Origin: Candidatus Hodarchaeota archaeon
GTDB lineage: Archaea; Asgardarchaeota; Heimdallarchaeia; Hodarchaeales; YT1-039
Assembly (NCBI GenBank): GCA_016840025.1
Contig: JAEOTF010000511.1
Span: 1-25,244, forward strand
DNA length: 25,244 nt
Direction of reading: 5' to 3'
Both the position numbers and the translations under genes were made by a program. Positions 7,774 to 14,695 of the stretch are shown one piece after another. The notes beneath the pieces were generated by a model. That model did no database searches. It saw nothing but the letters and a program-made list of their open reading frames with translations, and was not told the DNA's origin. The number at the start of each line of letters is the position of its first letter. Position 1 is the stretch's first letter.

Positions 7774-8260
7774 CTAAAAGCCTCCAATGATCGGATAAGA
7801 AATTATCTTCTGTTAACCCTTAGAAGAAAGCCAAGGAATTAGAGATTATTTAAGTTGTTTTTCAAGTTTCATGTATTAATTTTCTTAAAAGCTTTCTTTT
7901 GGATATACTCAACTTTCGCGTTCATTATTGGTACAAGTACTGAAGGGAGAACAGTTTCCAGTTGATTCTCCTTTTTATTTCTCTACTAGTATCTCCTCTA
8001 GTAATTGGAAAAATAAAAGAATTTTACCATTCATTCTGACGAGACGAAAAAAGGCACTGTAACGAAAATTTTTCTATACTGTTATTCTCATCCGTGATTC
8101 TTCTGTGGCGACTATTCTCAGTTCTAAGAGTGTAACTTAAGTAAAGGAGATTGTTAAGGCAGCTGAACTTGAATGGATACCTCAAGAGATAAAAAAAGTT
8201 AGAAAAGCAATTGATAAATTACAATCCCGCTTATTGTTTTAGAAATAAAGAGTACTAGCG
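7774..8260. other. Long intergenic stretch with a possible gene remnant
   Basis: No convincing gene is seen here. The part beside the aminotransferase-fold gene carries its ribosome site (GGAGG near 7785-7789). Bases about 8147-8242 read on the plus strand as EIVKAAELEWIPQEIKKVRK and onward to LQSRLLF before a TAG, a composition like a real charged helix, but there is no ATG, GTG or TTG start and an in-frame TAA lies just upstream. It may be the tail of a decayed gene. I see no tRNA-like or other RNA gene. Confidence 0.4.
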
Positions 8261-8268
8261 CTATAAAA
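8261..8268 (+). promoter_or_regulatory. TATA-like box of the DHH phosphoesterase gene
   Basis: CTATAAAA lies 54 bases before the preferred ATG at 8322. With the usual archaeal spacing of about 25 bases, transcription would begin near 8290, downstream of the ATG at 8268, which supports the later start codon. Confidence 0.4.
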
Positions 8269-8305
8269 TGATGATTGTTCACTTTTACCGCGAAACTATG
8301 AACAA

Positions 8306-8310
8306 AGGAG
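8306..8310 (+). promoter_or_regulatory. Shine-Dalgarno that selects the DHH gene start
   Basis: AGGAG lies 11 bases before the ATG at 8322. No comparable site precedes the earlier in-frame ATGs at 8268 or 8298, so the shorter protein is preferred. Confidence 0.5.
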
Positions 8311-8321
8311 TATATAAAACA

Positions 8322-9464
8322 ATGACCAGAGATCTTAATGATTTTGTATCCAGATTCTCCAAAAAATTGGAGCGAGCAGGTGGAAAAAAAGCGCAGCTGG
8401 TTCTTATAGCTGATAATGATTTGGATGGCCTTTTTTCTGCTGTGAAAATGGATTTGGTGCTTTATGAACAAATGGGAATTGAAGTTGACACTGTATTTCG
8501 TAATCCTGCTTCATGGGATATCCCTCTTAATGAAATACAAGAGCTCAAGCCTGATCTTATCTGTTTGCTTGACATTGCGTTGACTAGTGGTACAAATGTC
8601 CGCCGTATTCCCGCTATGGTACGCTCTGGCTCCGCATTCCAGATTGATCATCATGTAACTCTTGAAGGGATTCCCACAAAGACGTATTGTACCTATAACC
8701 CTTGTACAGACGGTGATTTATATTTACCTACTACTTATCTAGTAGATCAATTTCTACAGCGACTTTGTAAAGAATATCGACCTGCTTCTGACTCAATGCA
8801 TTCTTTACTTACTCTTCTGGGAGTTTTTGCAGATGCAGGGATTTCTTCCTTTGTAAAAGATCAGAAAAAACGAGAATTAGAGATCTACACAGTGCCAGAA
8901 CTTCAAGCCTTCTATAAAGAAACCTCTGAAAGTTTCTCGAAGTATTTTAACGTATCTTATCTACATGATCTCCCCTTCTTACACATAGCAAAGGTTTGTA
9001 AATGTTATGAGGTGGCAGCATGGGATGATGGATTTGAAGACTGGTACCTTCAAATCATCAACAGTTTTGATAAGGGAAATAGTCTTGAGGCCCTCAATGC
9101 TGAAATTGTTGAGAAATATTCTTCTTACTTCACACATCTTTTTGCTACTTTAGATAAAATCCTTACATCAACTGACAGAAGCAAACCTTTCTTAATTTAT
9201 CGAAATCGTACAATCCAAGAACCGAATTCTACCTTATCAAGGTATTTGGTTGAGATTTTAGGCAGACCTGTTGTAGTGTATTCCACAGGAAAAACCGTAA
9301 CTGTTTCCGCACGCGCCCCCGTTGATTCTACGGTAGATTTTGTGCCTGTTTTCAATAAATATGGTGGGGGTGGTCATAAAAGAGCCTGTGGTGTTAAATT
9401 TGAGCCTGAAAAACTTCAGGAATTTATTGTGGATCTTAAAGAATCTATAACAGTTGCGGACTAA
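8322..9464 (+). CDS. DHH/DHHA1 family phosphoesterase (RecJ-like)
   Basis: A 380-residue soluble enzyme of the DHH superfamily, which uses two Mn/Mg ions to cut phosphodiester bonds in short RNA, single-stranded DNA or cyclic dinucleotides. Motif I is ADNDLDGL (residues 30-37, Asp31/Asp33/Asp35), a LLDIA segment gives a further metal ligand, and the name-giving motif is Asp109-His110-His111 in QIDHHVT. The C-terminal DHHA1 domain carries GGGGHKRACG (His352), which binds the substrate. All expected catalytic residues are present. There is no membrane segment or extra nucleic-acid domain such as OB or S1, so the exact substrate is open: it could be an archaeal RecJ-like nuclease or an oligoribonuclease. 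The MFS gene follows after 60 bases on the same strand and may be co-transcribed. The start is fixed by AGGAG and a TATA-like box. Confidence 0.85.
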   Translation: MTRDLNDFVSRFSKKLERAGGKKAQLVLIADNDLDGLFSAVKMDLVLYEQMGIEVDTVFRNPASWDIPLNEIQELKPDLICLLDIALTSGTNVRRIPAMVRSGSAFQIDHHVTLEGIPTKTYCTYNPCTDGDLYLPTTYLVDQFLQRLCKEYRPASDSMHSLLTLLGVFADAGISSFVKDQKKRELEIYTVPELQAFYKETSESFSKYFNVSYLHDLPFLHIAKVCKCYEVAAWDDGFEDWYLQIINSFDKGNSLEALNAEIVEKYSSYFTHLFATLDKILTSTDRSKPFLIYRNRTIQEPNSTLSRYLVEILGRPVVVYSTGKTVTVSARAPVDSTVDFVPVFNKYGGGGHKRACGVKFEPEKLQEFIVDLKESITVAD

Positions 9465-9524
9465 AACTTCATTATTATCTTAATCGAAGCTTCATTTAAG
9501 ACTAATTCATCTGGAAAGGTTAGT

Positions 9525-10814
9525 ATGAATAAAGTGTCTGTAGATAATGCTTCTCAACGTCGTTTTACTAAAGATTTCTATTCAATGATTCGGATAATAA
9601 AATTTAACACGCTAGGATTTTTTTTTCTGGAATTTTTGATTCCTTGGGTCGCAACACAAGAGTTAGATGCTTCAGGAGCAGAAATGGGGATCGTCTTTGC
9701 TTTACAGATTCTTGGTTACACAATTAGCTCACCATTTGTTGGTTGGCTAACCGATCGAACTTCTAGAACTAAACTCATACTTACTGGTTCTTTTGGGCGG
9801 GGCATAGCTTATTTCATAATATATTTGGCAATTATTACGAGTTGGTTACCTGGCTTGGCCATAGGAACGTTTTCAATTGGTTTTGGGGTTGGTTTTTTTT
9901 GGATACCACTAAATACTCTGATTGCTGAAAAATCTGATAAGAAGAATCGCGCGGAAGCATACGGGCTCCGTAATCGGGAACAGGGCATCGGGACTTTTTT
10001 CGGTGCACTTATTGGATTTGGAATTCTTAACTATGCCAACGAGGCTAATATGGAATCTTTTTTCCTATATGCTGCGATACCAATCTTTGGTTTTGCAAAC
10101 TTCTATGCTGGTTTCTTATTTCTCAAAACAGTTGATGAGGAAGTTAAATTTGCAAACAATCCTCTTGATGAGGTTCAAATACAGAACTCCATTTTTGATC
10201 CACTTCCTCAAGCTTTTATGATTGGATTCATTCTTTTAGCACTTGTTTTATTCATGAGTTCGGTAAATGGGTCTCTTGCTAAGCCATTTTTGCTAGTCTA
10301 TATGCTAGAGAACATTGAGAATAATCCTGAATTGGTAACACTGGCATACATACCTACTGGTGTTGTTAGTATGCTGTTGGCTCCTAAATTTGGAGAAATT
10401 GCTGATCGGATACATCCGATGCTAGGGATCAGTATCGCAAGCGCTGTTGGTGCCATTGTAACTTGGTTTTTAATTCATACAGATAATCTATGGATTTTCG
10501 CAGCTTTACTTGTTATTGATGTCACTATTGCCACTACAGCTGGATTAATCGGTGCTAATATTATCAGCAGAGTTTCAAAAACGCATAGGGGAAAAATATT
10601 TGGCATACAAAGTACTACAAGCAGTTTAGGAGCAGTTATCGGTCCAATAGTGGGTGGTTTGATTTGGGACGAGTTTGGGGATAAATATCCTTTTTTTCTT
10701 TCGATTATTGTCGAATTAGCTTTAATTCCAGTCTTTCTTGTAGCTATCTATCTCATTCTTCCCCACTTGGCTGAATTATTTACCGAAAAGGAGAATCTAG
10801 CCAGCGAACGATAA
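9525..10814 (+). CDS. MFS transporter
   Basis: A 429-residue integral membrane protein with about 12 hydrophobic helices in two halves and a cytoplasmic loop near residues 205-230 (KTVDEEVKFANNPLDE). The major-facilitator motif A is present between helices 2 and 3 as GWLTDRTSRTK (73-83), with a weaker repeat, FGEIADRIHP, in the second half. This marks a secondary transporter driven by an ion gradient. The SSPFVGW and GPIVGGLIWDEFG segments look like drug- or metabolite-efflux members, but the substrate cannot be named. The ATG is preceded by GGAAAGG. It follows the DHH gene by 60 bases and converges with the DUF1616 gene. Confidence 0.85.
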   Translation: MNKVSVDNASQRRFTKDFYSMIRIIKFNTLGFFFLEFLIPWVATQELDASGAEMGIVFALQILGYTISSPFVGWLTDRTSRTKLILTGSFGRGIAYFIIYLAIITSWLPGLAIGTFSIGFGVGFFWIPLNTLIAEKSDKKNRAEAYGLRNREQGIGTFFGALIGFGILNYANEANMESFFLYAAIPIFGFANFYAGFLFLKTVDEEVKFANNPLDEVQIQNSIFDPLPQAFMIGFILLALVLFMSSVNGSLAKPFLLVYMLENIENNPELVTLAYIPTGVVSMLLAPKFGEIADRIHPMLGISIASAVGAIVTWFLIHTDNLWIFAALLVIDVTIATTAGLIGANIISRVSKTHRGKIFGIQSTTSSLGAVIGPIVGGLIWDEFGDKYPFFLSIIVELALIPVFLVAIYLILPHLAELFTEKENLASER

Positions 10815-10920
10815 TATTAGTCTTAATTACCAGTCTTAAGTTATAAATGCCTATTAAAACTCAGTTCATTGGAACAGGATAGCAAACTTAGGCATGGCTG
10901 ATATCTAATAATACTTTCTT

Positions 10921-11478
10921 CTATTTTATACGAATGAATATGGCCAGGACCATCATAGAGAGCGTTATGAAGGAGAGAGTGATAAGAACAGGCTCCAAGG
11001 CAAGAGACCAGAATTCATTAAGAAATAAACCATCAATGATCGATACTGCAAGACTTAGACCAAAGCTTAAGCTGATCCGCTCTATAAGATCAACATCACT
11101 TGAATTGGGAGGAAAAAATAATGCTGTGCAACTCCAGCCTGGTAAAAAGAGAACAAGCGCTAAACCAAAGAATACACGAATAAGAGAGAGGAGTCCTGCA
11201 TTTGCAGGAATTAGAAGAGCTGAAAGAATGGCAATGTATGTTGATAGTACAACTATACCAAATTCTGTGCCGTATATTGGATGCTTTAGATAATTAGTAA
11301 TATCCTTTGGTGGAGTAAGATCTTCTGATTGTTTTTTAAATTCTTGAAGAATAGCTCGTAACTTATATTTAAGGGTTTTATTAGCAGTTTCCTCTTCCTT
11401 TTCATTGTTTGTGTCAATGTTCTGAGTAGGTTGTGGATCTACATTATTTATTAGCGTTGGAGCTCGATCTTTATTCAA
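10921..11478 (-). CDS. DUF1616-type membrane protein
   Basis: A 185-residue protein with an Asn/Glu/Lys-rich cytoplasmic N terminus (1-60) and three or four membrane helices. It shows the DUF1616 hallmarks: LLSLIRVFFGLALVLFLPGW (helix ending in FLPGW, 111-115), then LIERISLSFGLSLAV (about 131-145) and a C-terminal helix ending FIRIK. DUF1616 is almost restricted to archaea and often accompanies cell-surface or glycan genes; its function is unknown. This copy lacks the large extracellular C-terminal domain found in longer members. The start is TTG at 11478 (AGGAAAGAG upstream). It converges with the MFS gene and is divergent from mer. Confidence 0.7.
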   Translation of the reverse strand: MNKDRAPTLINNVDPQPTQNIDTNNEKEEETANKTLKYKLRAILQEFKKQSEDLTPPKDITNYLKHPIYGTEFGIVVLSTYIAILSALLIPANAGLLSLIRVFFGLALVLFLPGWSCTALFFPPNSSDVDLIERISLSFGLSLAVSIIDGLFLNEFWSLALEPVLITLSFITLSMMVLAIFIRIK

Positions 11479-11630
11479 TTGAAACTCTTTCCTATTATAG
11501 TTCCTAATTCTTAGTATATTATTTACTTTTTAGCTGTTATTATCTTGGTCTTGTATATTATTTCTGTAATCTATTATTACAATCTAAACAAACAAAGGAT
11601 TTTTCTCATGTTTTTCCGATCCATGATAAG

Positions 11631-11637
11631 TTTATAC
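11631..11637 (+). promoter_or_regulatory. TATA-like box of the mer gene
   Basis: TTTATAC lies 48 bases before the mer ATG, which would place the transcript start about 22 bases before it. AGGAG at 11665-11669 is the ribosome site, nine bases before the ATG. Confidence 0.4.
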
Positions 11638-11678
11638 TTCCCCTCTCTTTTTCGATTTTCCATTAGGAGATGCAGTGA

Positions 11679-12785
11679 ATGAGATTCGGAATCGAATTTG
11701 TCCCTGAAATACCAATACCAAAGCTTGTAAAACTAGTTAAATTATCGGAAGAAGTCGGCTTCCAATACGTTTGGATAACCGACCATTATAACAATCGTAA
11801 TGTTTATATTACTCTAGCTAGCATCGCTTATCAGACAAATAAGATTAAATTAGGGCCTGGTGTAACAAATCCAGTTCTAATTTCACCTGCTTGGACAGCT
11901 TCAGCAATGCTTACGCTCAATGAAATCTCAGGAGGACGTGCGGTTCTTGGGCTCGGCCCTGGAGACAAGGCAACCTTCAGTAAGCTAGGTTTCGGCTTTA
12001 AAAAACCATTAACACGAATGCGAGAAAGTATCCAAGCTATTCGTTCATTAATGCTCGGTAAAGCTGCTGATTTTGAGGGGAAAGTCCTTAACTTTTCTAA
12101 GGCTAAATTAAATTTCAAAACACAGCTTCATTCATGTGGTGGGCTTGTAAAGAAAAAAGAATACAAAGCTGCGAAAAAGGGGAAAGAAATTGTGTGCAAT
12201 GCCTGTAATCAACCTCTAACTGTCTCCGATGTTACAACAGGTGGTGTACCAATTTATGCAGGAGCTCAAGGACCGAAAATGTTAGCATTAGCAGGTGAAA
12301 TGGCTGATGGTGTACTCATCAATGCTTCGCATCCGAAGGATTTTGAATTTGCAATTGAACGCATCAAAGTAGGTGCAGAAAAAGCGGATCGTGATTTATC
12401 GGATATTGATATTGCTGCTTACGCTTCATTCTCAGCAAACCCAGATGCAGAAAAAGCAAAGGAGGCTGCTGCAATTGTGGTTGCTTTCATTGTAGCAGGG
12501 AGTCCTTCAAACGTGCTAGAACGGCATAATATCTCTGCAGAATCTGCTGAGATTGTATCTTCTGCTCTTGGCGCAGGAGATTTTGGAAAAGCAATGAAGA
12601 GCATTACCCCTGCTATGTTCGACGCATTCACAATTGCAGGGAACGCAGACCAATGTATCGAGCGAATTAAGGGGCTTAAACAAATCGGTGTGACACAAGT
12701 AGTAATTGGGTCACCAGTTGGCCCAAAGAAAAAAGATGCGATTAAATATATTGCAGAAAACGTTCTACCTATATTCTCAAAGTAG
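11679..12785 (+). CDS. mer: 5,10-methylene-tetrahydromethanopterin reductase (F420-dependent), with Cys/His insertion
   Basis: A 368-residue luciferase-like (LLM) flavin/F420 enzyme. It matches Mer closely: MRFGIEFVPE at the start, WITDHYNNRNVY (33-44), IKLGPGVTNP (56-65), GLGPGDKATF (91-100), PIYAGAQGPKM (191-201), DGVLINASHPKDF, and VVAFIVAGSP with a following ERH. Mer reduces methylene-H4MPT to methyl-H4MPT with reduced F420, in the methyl branch of the archaeal Wood-Ljungdahl pathway or in reverse. It is about 40 residues longer than typical members. The extra part (about 143-187) holds His151, Cys153 and the pair Cys173-Cys176, separated by a Lys-rich stretch, like a small zinc ribbon. 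The insertion lies in the region where Mer has variable loops near the active site. An F420-dependent enzyme of another specificity is the alternative, but the motif match makes Mer more likely. Confidence 0.82.
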   Translation: MRFGIEFVPEIPIPKLVKLVKLSEEVGFQYVWITDHYNNRNVYITLASIAYQTNKIKLGPGVTNPVLISPAWTASAMLTLNEISGGRAVLGLGPGDKATFSKLGFGFKKPLTRMRESIQAIRSLMLGKAADFEGKVLNFSKAKLNFKTQLHSCGGLVKKKEYKAAKKGKEIVCNACNQPLTVSDVTTGGVPIYAGAQGPKMLALAGEMADGVLINASHPKDFEFAIERIKVGAEKADRDLSDIDIAAYASFSANPDAEKAKEAAAIVVAFIVAGSPSNVLERHNISAESAEIVSSALGAGDFGKAMKSITPAMFDAFTIAGNADQCIERIKGLKQIGVTQVVIGSPVGPKKKDAIKYIAENVLPIFSK

Positions 12786-12814
12786 TTTCCTCCTTTCAAT
12801 CTCTTAAACTTTTT

Positions 12815-12819
12815 AGGTG
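12815..12819 (+). promoter_or_regulatory. Shine-Dalgarno that selects the small zinc-ribbon gene start
   Basis: AGGTG lies six bases before the ATG at 12826. The upstream in-frame GTG at 12817 overlaps this site and has none of its own. Confidence 0.5.
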
Positions 12820-12825
12820 CAGGAA

Positions 12826-13047
12826 ATGGTTATTCGACTTGCGCATCTCCATTGTGATCATTGTGATAAAAAAATTTGGCCTCCCGAAATGGAACCGCTG
12901 GCTACGTACTATTTCTGCCCCAACTGCGGTGACATTCTATGTGAAGAGGCAATTGAATTGGTTACTCAAGATAACAGTCGGTTTTACAAATGCAAATCAT
13001 GCAGTGAGACTCTAATAATAAATACATGGCCCAGACCATGTGAATAG
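12826..13047 (+). CDS. Small triple-CxxC zinc-ribbon protein, copy A
   Basis: A 73-residue protein with three CxxC pairs (C10-C13, C31-C34, C56-C59) and extra Cys39 and Cys72. The middle block, FCPNCGDILCEE, is a zinc-ribbon knuckle, and the first (HCDHC) and third (YKCKSCSE) knuckles can make one or two zinc sites. It has no other domain and no membrane segment. It lies 40 bases after mer on the same strand, close enough to share its transcript. Its paralogue lies at 14404-14655, with the matching block HCPHCGDILCD. The function is unknown; small zinc-ribbon proteins of this kind act as adaptors or nucleic-acid binders. Confidence 0.68.
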   Translation: MVIRLAHLHCDHCDKKIWPPEMEPLATYYFCPNCGDILCEEAIELVTQDNSRFYKCKSCSETLIINTWPRPCE

Positions 13048-13051
13048 TGTA

Positions 13052-13645
13052 TCAGGAGTTATTAAATACCTGTTCCATAAGTTCAAACGCAGAGTTAGCC
13101 ATTTCTTCTGTGGCACTCTTTCCAGAACGTTCGATATACTTCTTAAACCTAGTAAAACTAGCAAGGTCAATAGCTAGAGTGGAATTCCAACCATAAATCT
13201 TCCCTGCTGCTTCAGCGATAGAATCATCTGGCATAATAACTCCTAGTTTTTGTTGAATTGCTTCATAAGTATGAAGAATCACAATATCCCATGCCCTTTC
13301 ATTCATCGCTTTGATTGCTTTCTTACGCGCAGCATTTGCTCTTTCTTCATCTACTGCTAATCTTTCTTCATCTACTGCTAGAGATGGTCTAGAACGAGAG
13401 ATTTGTGTCGATGGAAGAGGTTTACGGAAAGAAAATGTTAAAAAGGCATAAACTAAAGCTACAATTGGTGTACATAAACAAAAAAGGAAAAAAAACACAA
13501 ACCAATTTGGTTTAGTTGTTTCCTGTGAGCTCACATATTTTTGATGAGCAACTGGTGTGTTTTCTGGTCTTTTTGATCCACATTTAATACAAAAAATACC
13601 TTTATTATCCATTTTACCGCAATTAGAACAAGTCCAACGACACAT
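13052..13645 (-). CDS. Zinc-ribbon membrane protein with helical C terminus, copy A
   Basis: A 197-residue protein. An N-terminal zinc ribbon (WTCSNCGKMDNKGIFCIKCG: Cys6, Cys9, Cys19, Cys22) is followed by one strongly hydrophobic stretch (about 48-72), then a soluble helical domain to the end. In the last domain the segment WDIVILHTYEAIQQKLG resembles the C-terminal helices of DUF4129-like proteins. The ribbon and the helical domain probably face the cytoplasm if the hydrophobic part forms a hairpin, or opposite sides if it crosses once. A seven-residue repeat (LAVDEER twice, 90-102) is absent from copy B and is a recent 21-base duplication. I chose ATG 13645 because GAGGG lies seven bases before it; the TTG at 13663 has no such site. 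It ends four bases from the convergent small zinc-ribbon gene. Confidence 0.68.
   Translation of the reverse strand: MCRWTCSNCGKMDNKGIFCIKCGSKRPENTPVAHQKYVSSQETTKPNWFVFFFLFCLCTPIVALVYAFLTFSFRKPLPSTQISRSRPSLAVDEERLAVDEERANAARKKAIKAMNERAWDIVILHTYEAIQQKLGVIMPDDSIAEAAGKIYGWNSTLAIDLASFTRFKKYIERSGKSATEEMANSAFELMEQVFNNS
13341..13380 (-). repeat. 21-base tandem duplication
   Basis: Two copies of CTTTCTTCATCTACTGCTA, at 13341-13359 and 13362-13380, have a period of 21 bases. The repeat stays in frame and adds a second LAVDEER to the zinc-ribbon membrane protein. The copies are identical over the 19 bases shown, so the event looks recent. Confidence 0.85.
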
Positions 13646-13722
13646 CTCTGATCCCTCAAGCAAAAATGAGATTTTACAGTGAGAATCTAAGAAAAAACAG
13701 CTTTATCTGACCGAATAATCTA

Positions 13723-14301
13723 TCAAAAGCTATCAAATACCTTGTTCATGAGCTCTAAGGCAATATTAGCCATCTCTTCTGTGGGATTCTTTCCATAGCG
13801 TAGGATATCCTCTTTAAACTTTTCAAGACCAGCAAGATTAGCAGCTAGGGTAGATTCTGCACCATATTTTTCTTCTGCTACTTCAGCGATAGTATAACCC
13901 GGTATGGTAGCTCCAAGTTTTTGTCGGATAGCCTCATAGGCACTAAGGATTACTTTGCCATAATCCTGCTCACTCATTGCTTGAAGAGCCTGTTTACGAG
14001 CTATGTTTGCTTTTTCAGCATCTGCTATCAAAACTGCCTTGGGGAGCACTGTAGTTTGGTCTACTGGTGGTAATGGTTCACGAGAAGAAAAAGACAGCCA
14101 CGCGTAGATTAAAGCCGTAATCGGTGTACAACAACAACAAAGAAAAACAAATATCGCCCAATTCGGTTGCGATGCTTCGTGTGAGGCAACATGGTCACGA
14201 TAAAGAGGTGGCGCGGTCTCTAGTCTTTCCGTACCGCAACTTATACAAAATTGTCCATCATTATCCGTTCTACCGCAATTGGAACAAGTCCATTGATTCA
14301 A
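13723..14301 (-). CDS. Zinc-ribbon membrane protein with helical C terminus, copy B
   Basis: A 192-residue paralogue of the preceding gene, with the same order: WTCSNCGRTDNDGQFCISCG (Cys6, Cys9, Cys19, Cys22), a hydrophobic segment containing FLCCCCTPITALIYAW (four adjacent Cys at 55-58), and a helical C-terminal domain with YGKVILSAYEAIRQKLG and NPTEEMANIALELMNKVF. Identity to copy A is around one half by eye. The start is TTG, with GAGGG six bases before it; the leader GAGGGATCA is shared with copy A, so the pair arose by duplication including the ribosome site. The run of four cysteines in or at the membrane could be a lipidation or metal site. Function unknown. Confidence 0.68.
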   Translation of the reverse strand: MNQWTCSNCGRTDNDGQFCISCGTERLETAPPLYRDHVASHEASQPNWAIFVFLCCCCTPITALIYAWLSFSSREPLPPVDQTTVLPKAVLIADAEKANIARKQALQAMSEQDYGKVILSAYEAIRQKLGATIPGYTIAEVAEEKYGAESTLAANLAGLEKFKEDILRYGKNPTEEMANIALELMNKVFDSF

Positions 14302-14403
14302 CTTGATCCCTCGAGATAATATAGTTTTAATTAATAGATAAAAAAAAAGAGATTAAAAGAATAATTTTTTTACCAGAGTTCCATGGAAAATTTGACTTGG
14401 TGA

Positions 14404-14655
14404 ATTGAAATAGTAATAATTTTAGATCATCTTGAATGTGACTTATTTGGAAAGTTCTGTGGTGATTGTCATCGGAGTATTTTTCCTCCAGACATGAAAC
14501 CTAAGGCTACTTACTTTCATTGTCCTCATTGTGGTGATATTCTTTGTGATGCAGGCGCGAAACTAATCGCAGATGAAGGGGATATACCTTTTTATCGCTG
14601 TAGTTCCTGTAGTAATGTTTTAGAACGACTTTTTTGGCCTCCTTCTAAGGAGTAG
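14404..14655 (+). CDS. Small triple-CxxC zinc-ribbon protein, copy B (no standard start)
   Basis: Bases 14404-14655 encode a clear homologue of the 12826-13047 protein: KFCGDCHRSIFPPDMKPKAT, then HCPHCGDILCDAGAKLI, then YRCSSCSNVLERLFWPP before TAG. The match continues through all three CxxC knuckles, so the protein reading is secure. The frame begins after a TGA at 14401-14403 and has no ATG, GTG or TTG before the first knuckle, only ATT (14404, 14419) and ATA (14410, 14416) codons. GGTG at 14398-14401 is too close to 14404, but it lies 8 bases before ATA 14410. The first in-frame ATG (14494) would lose the first knuckle. Either a rare ATA/ATT start is used, the start was recently lost, or an assembly error hides it. 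The start coordinate given is the frame limit. Confidence 0.55.
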   Translation: MEIVIILDHLECDLFGKFCGDCHRSIFPPDMKPKATYFHCPHCGDILCDAGAKLIADEGDIPFYRCSSCSNVLERLFWPPSKE

Positions 14656-14695
14656 CAAAAAACTGTGAATTAAATATCGTGCGTTTAATAATGAG

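Noticed and set aside
12826..14655. A simple tandem duplication of a two-gene unit as the origin of the four zinc-ribbon genes.
   Set aside because: A tandem copy would give soluble, membrane, soluble, membrane; the observed order and strands need at least two events or a rearrangement.
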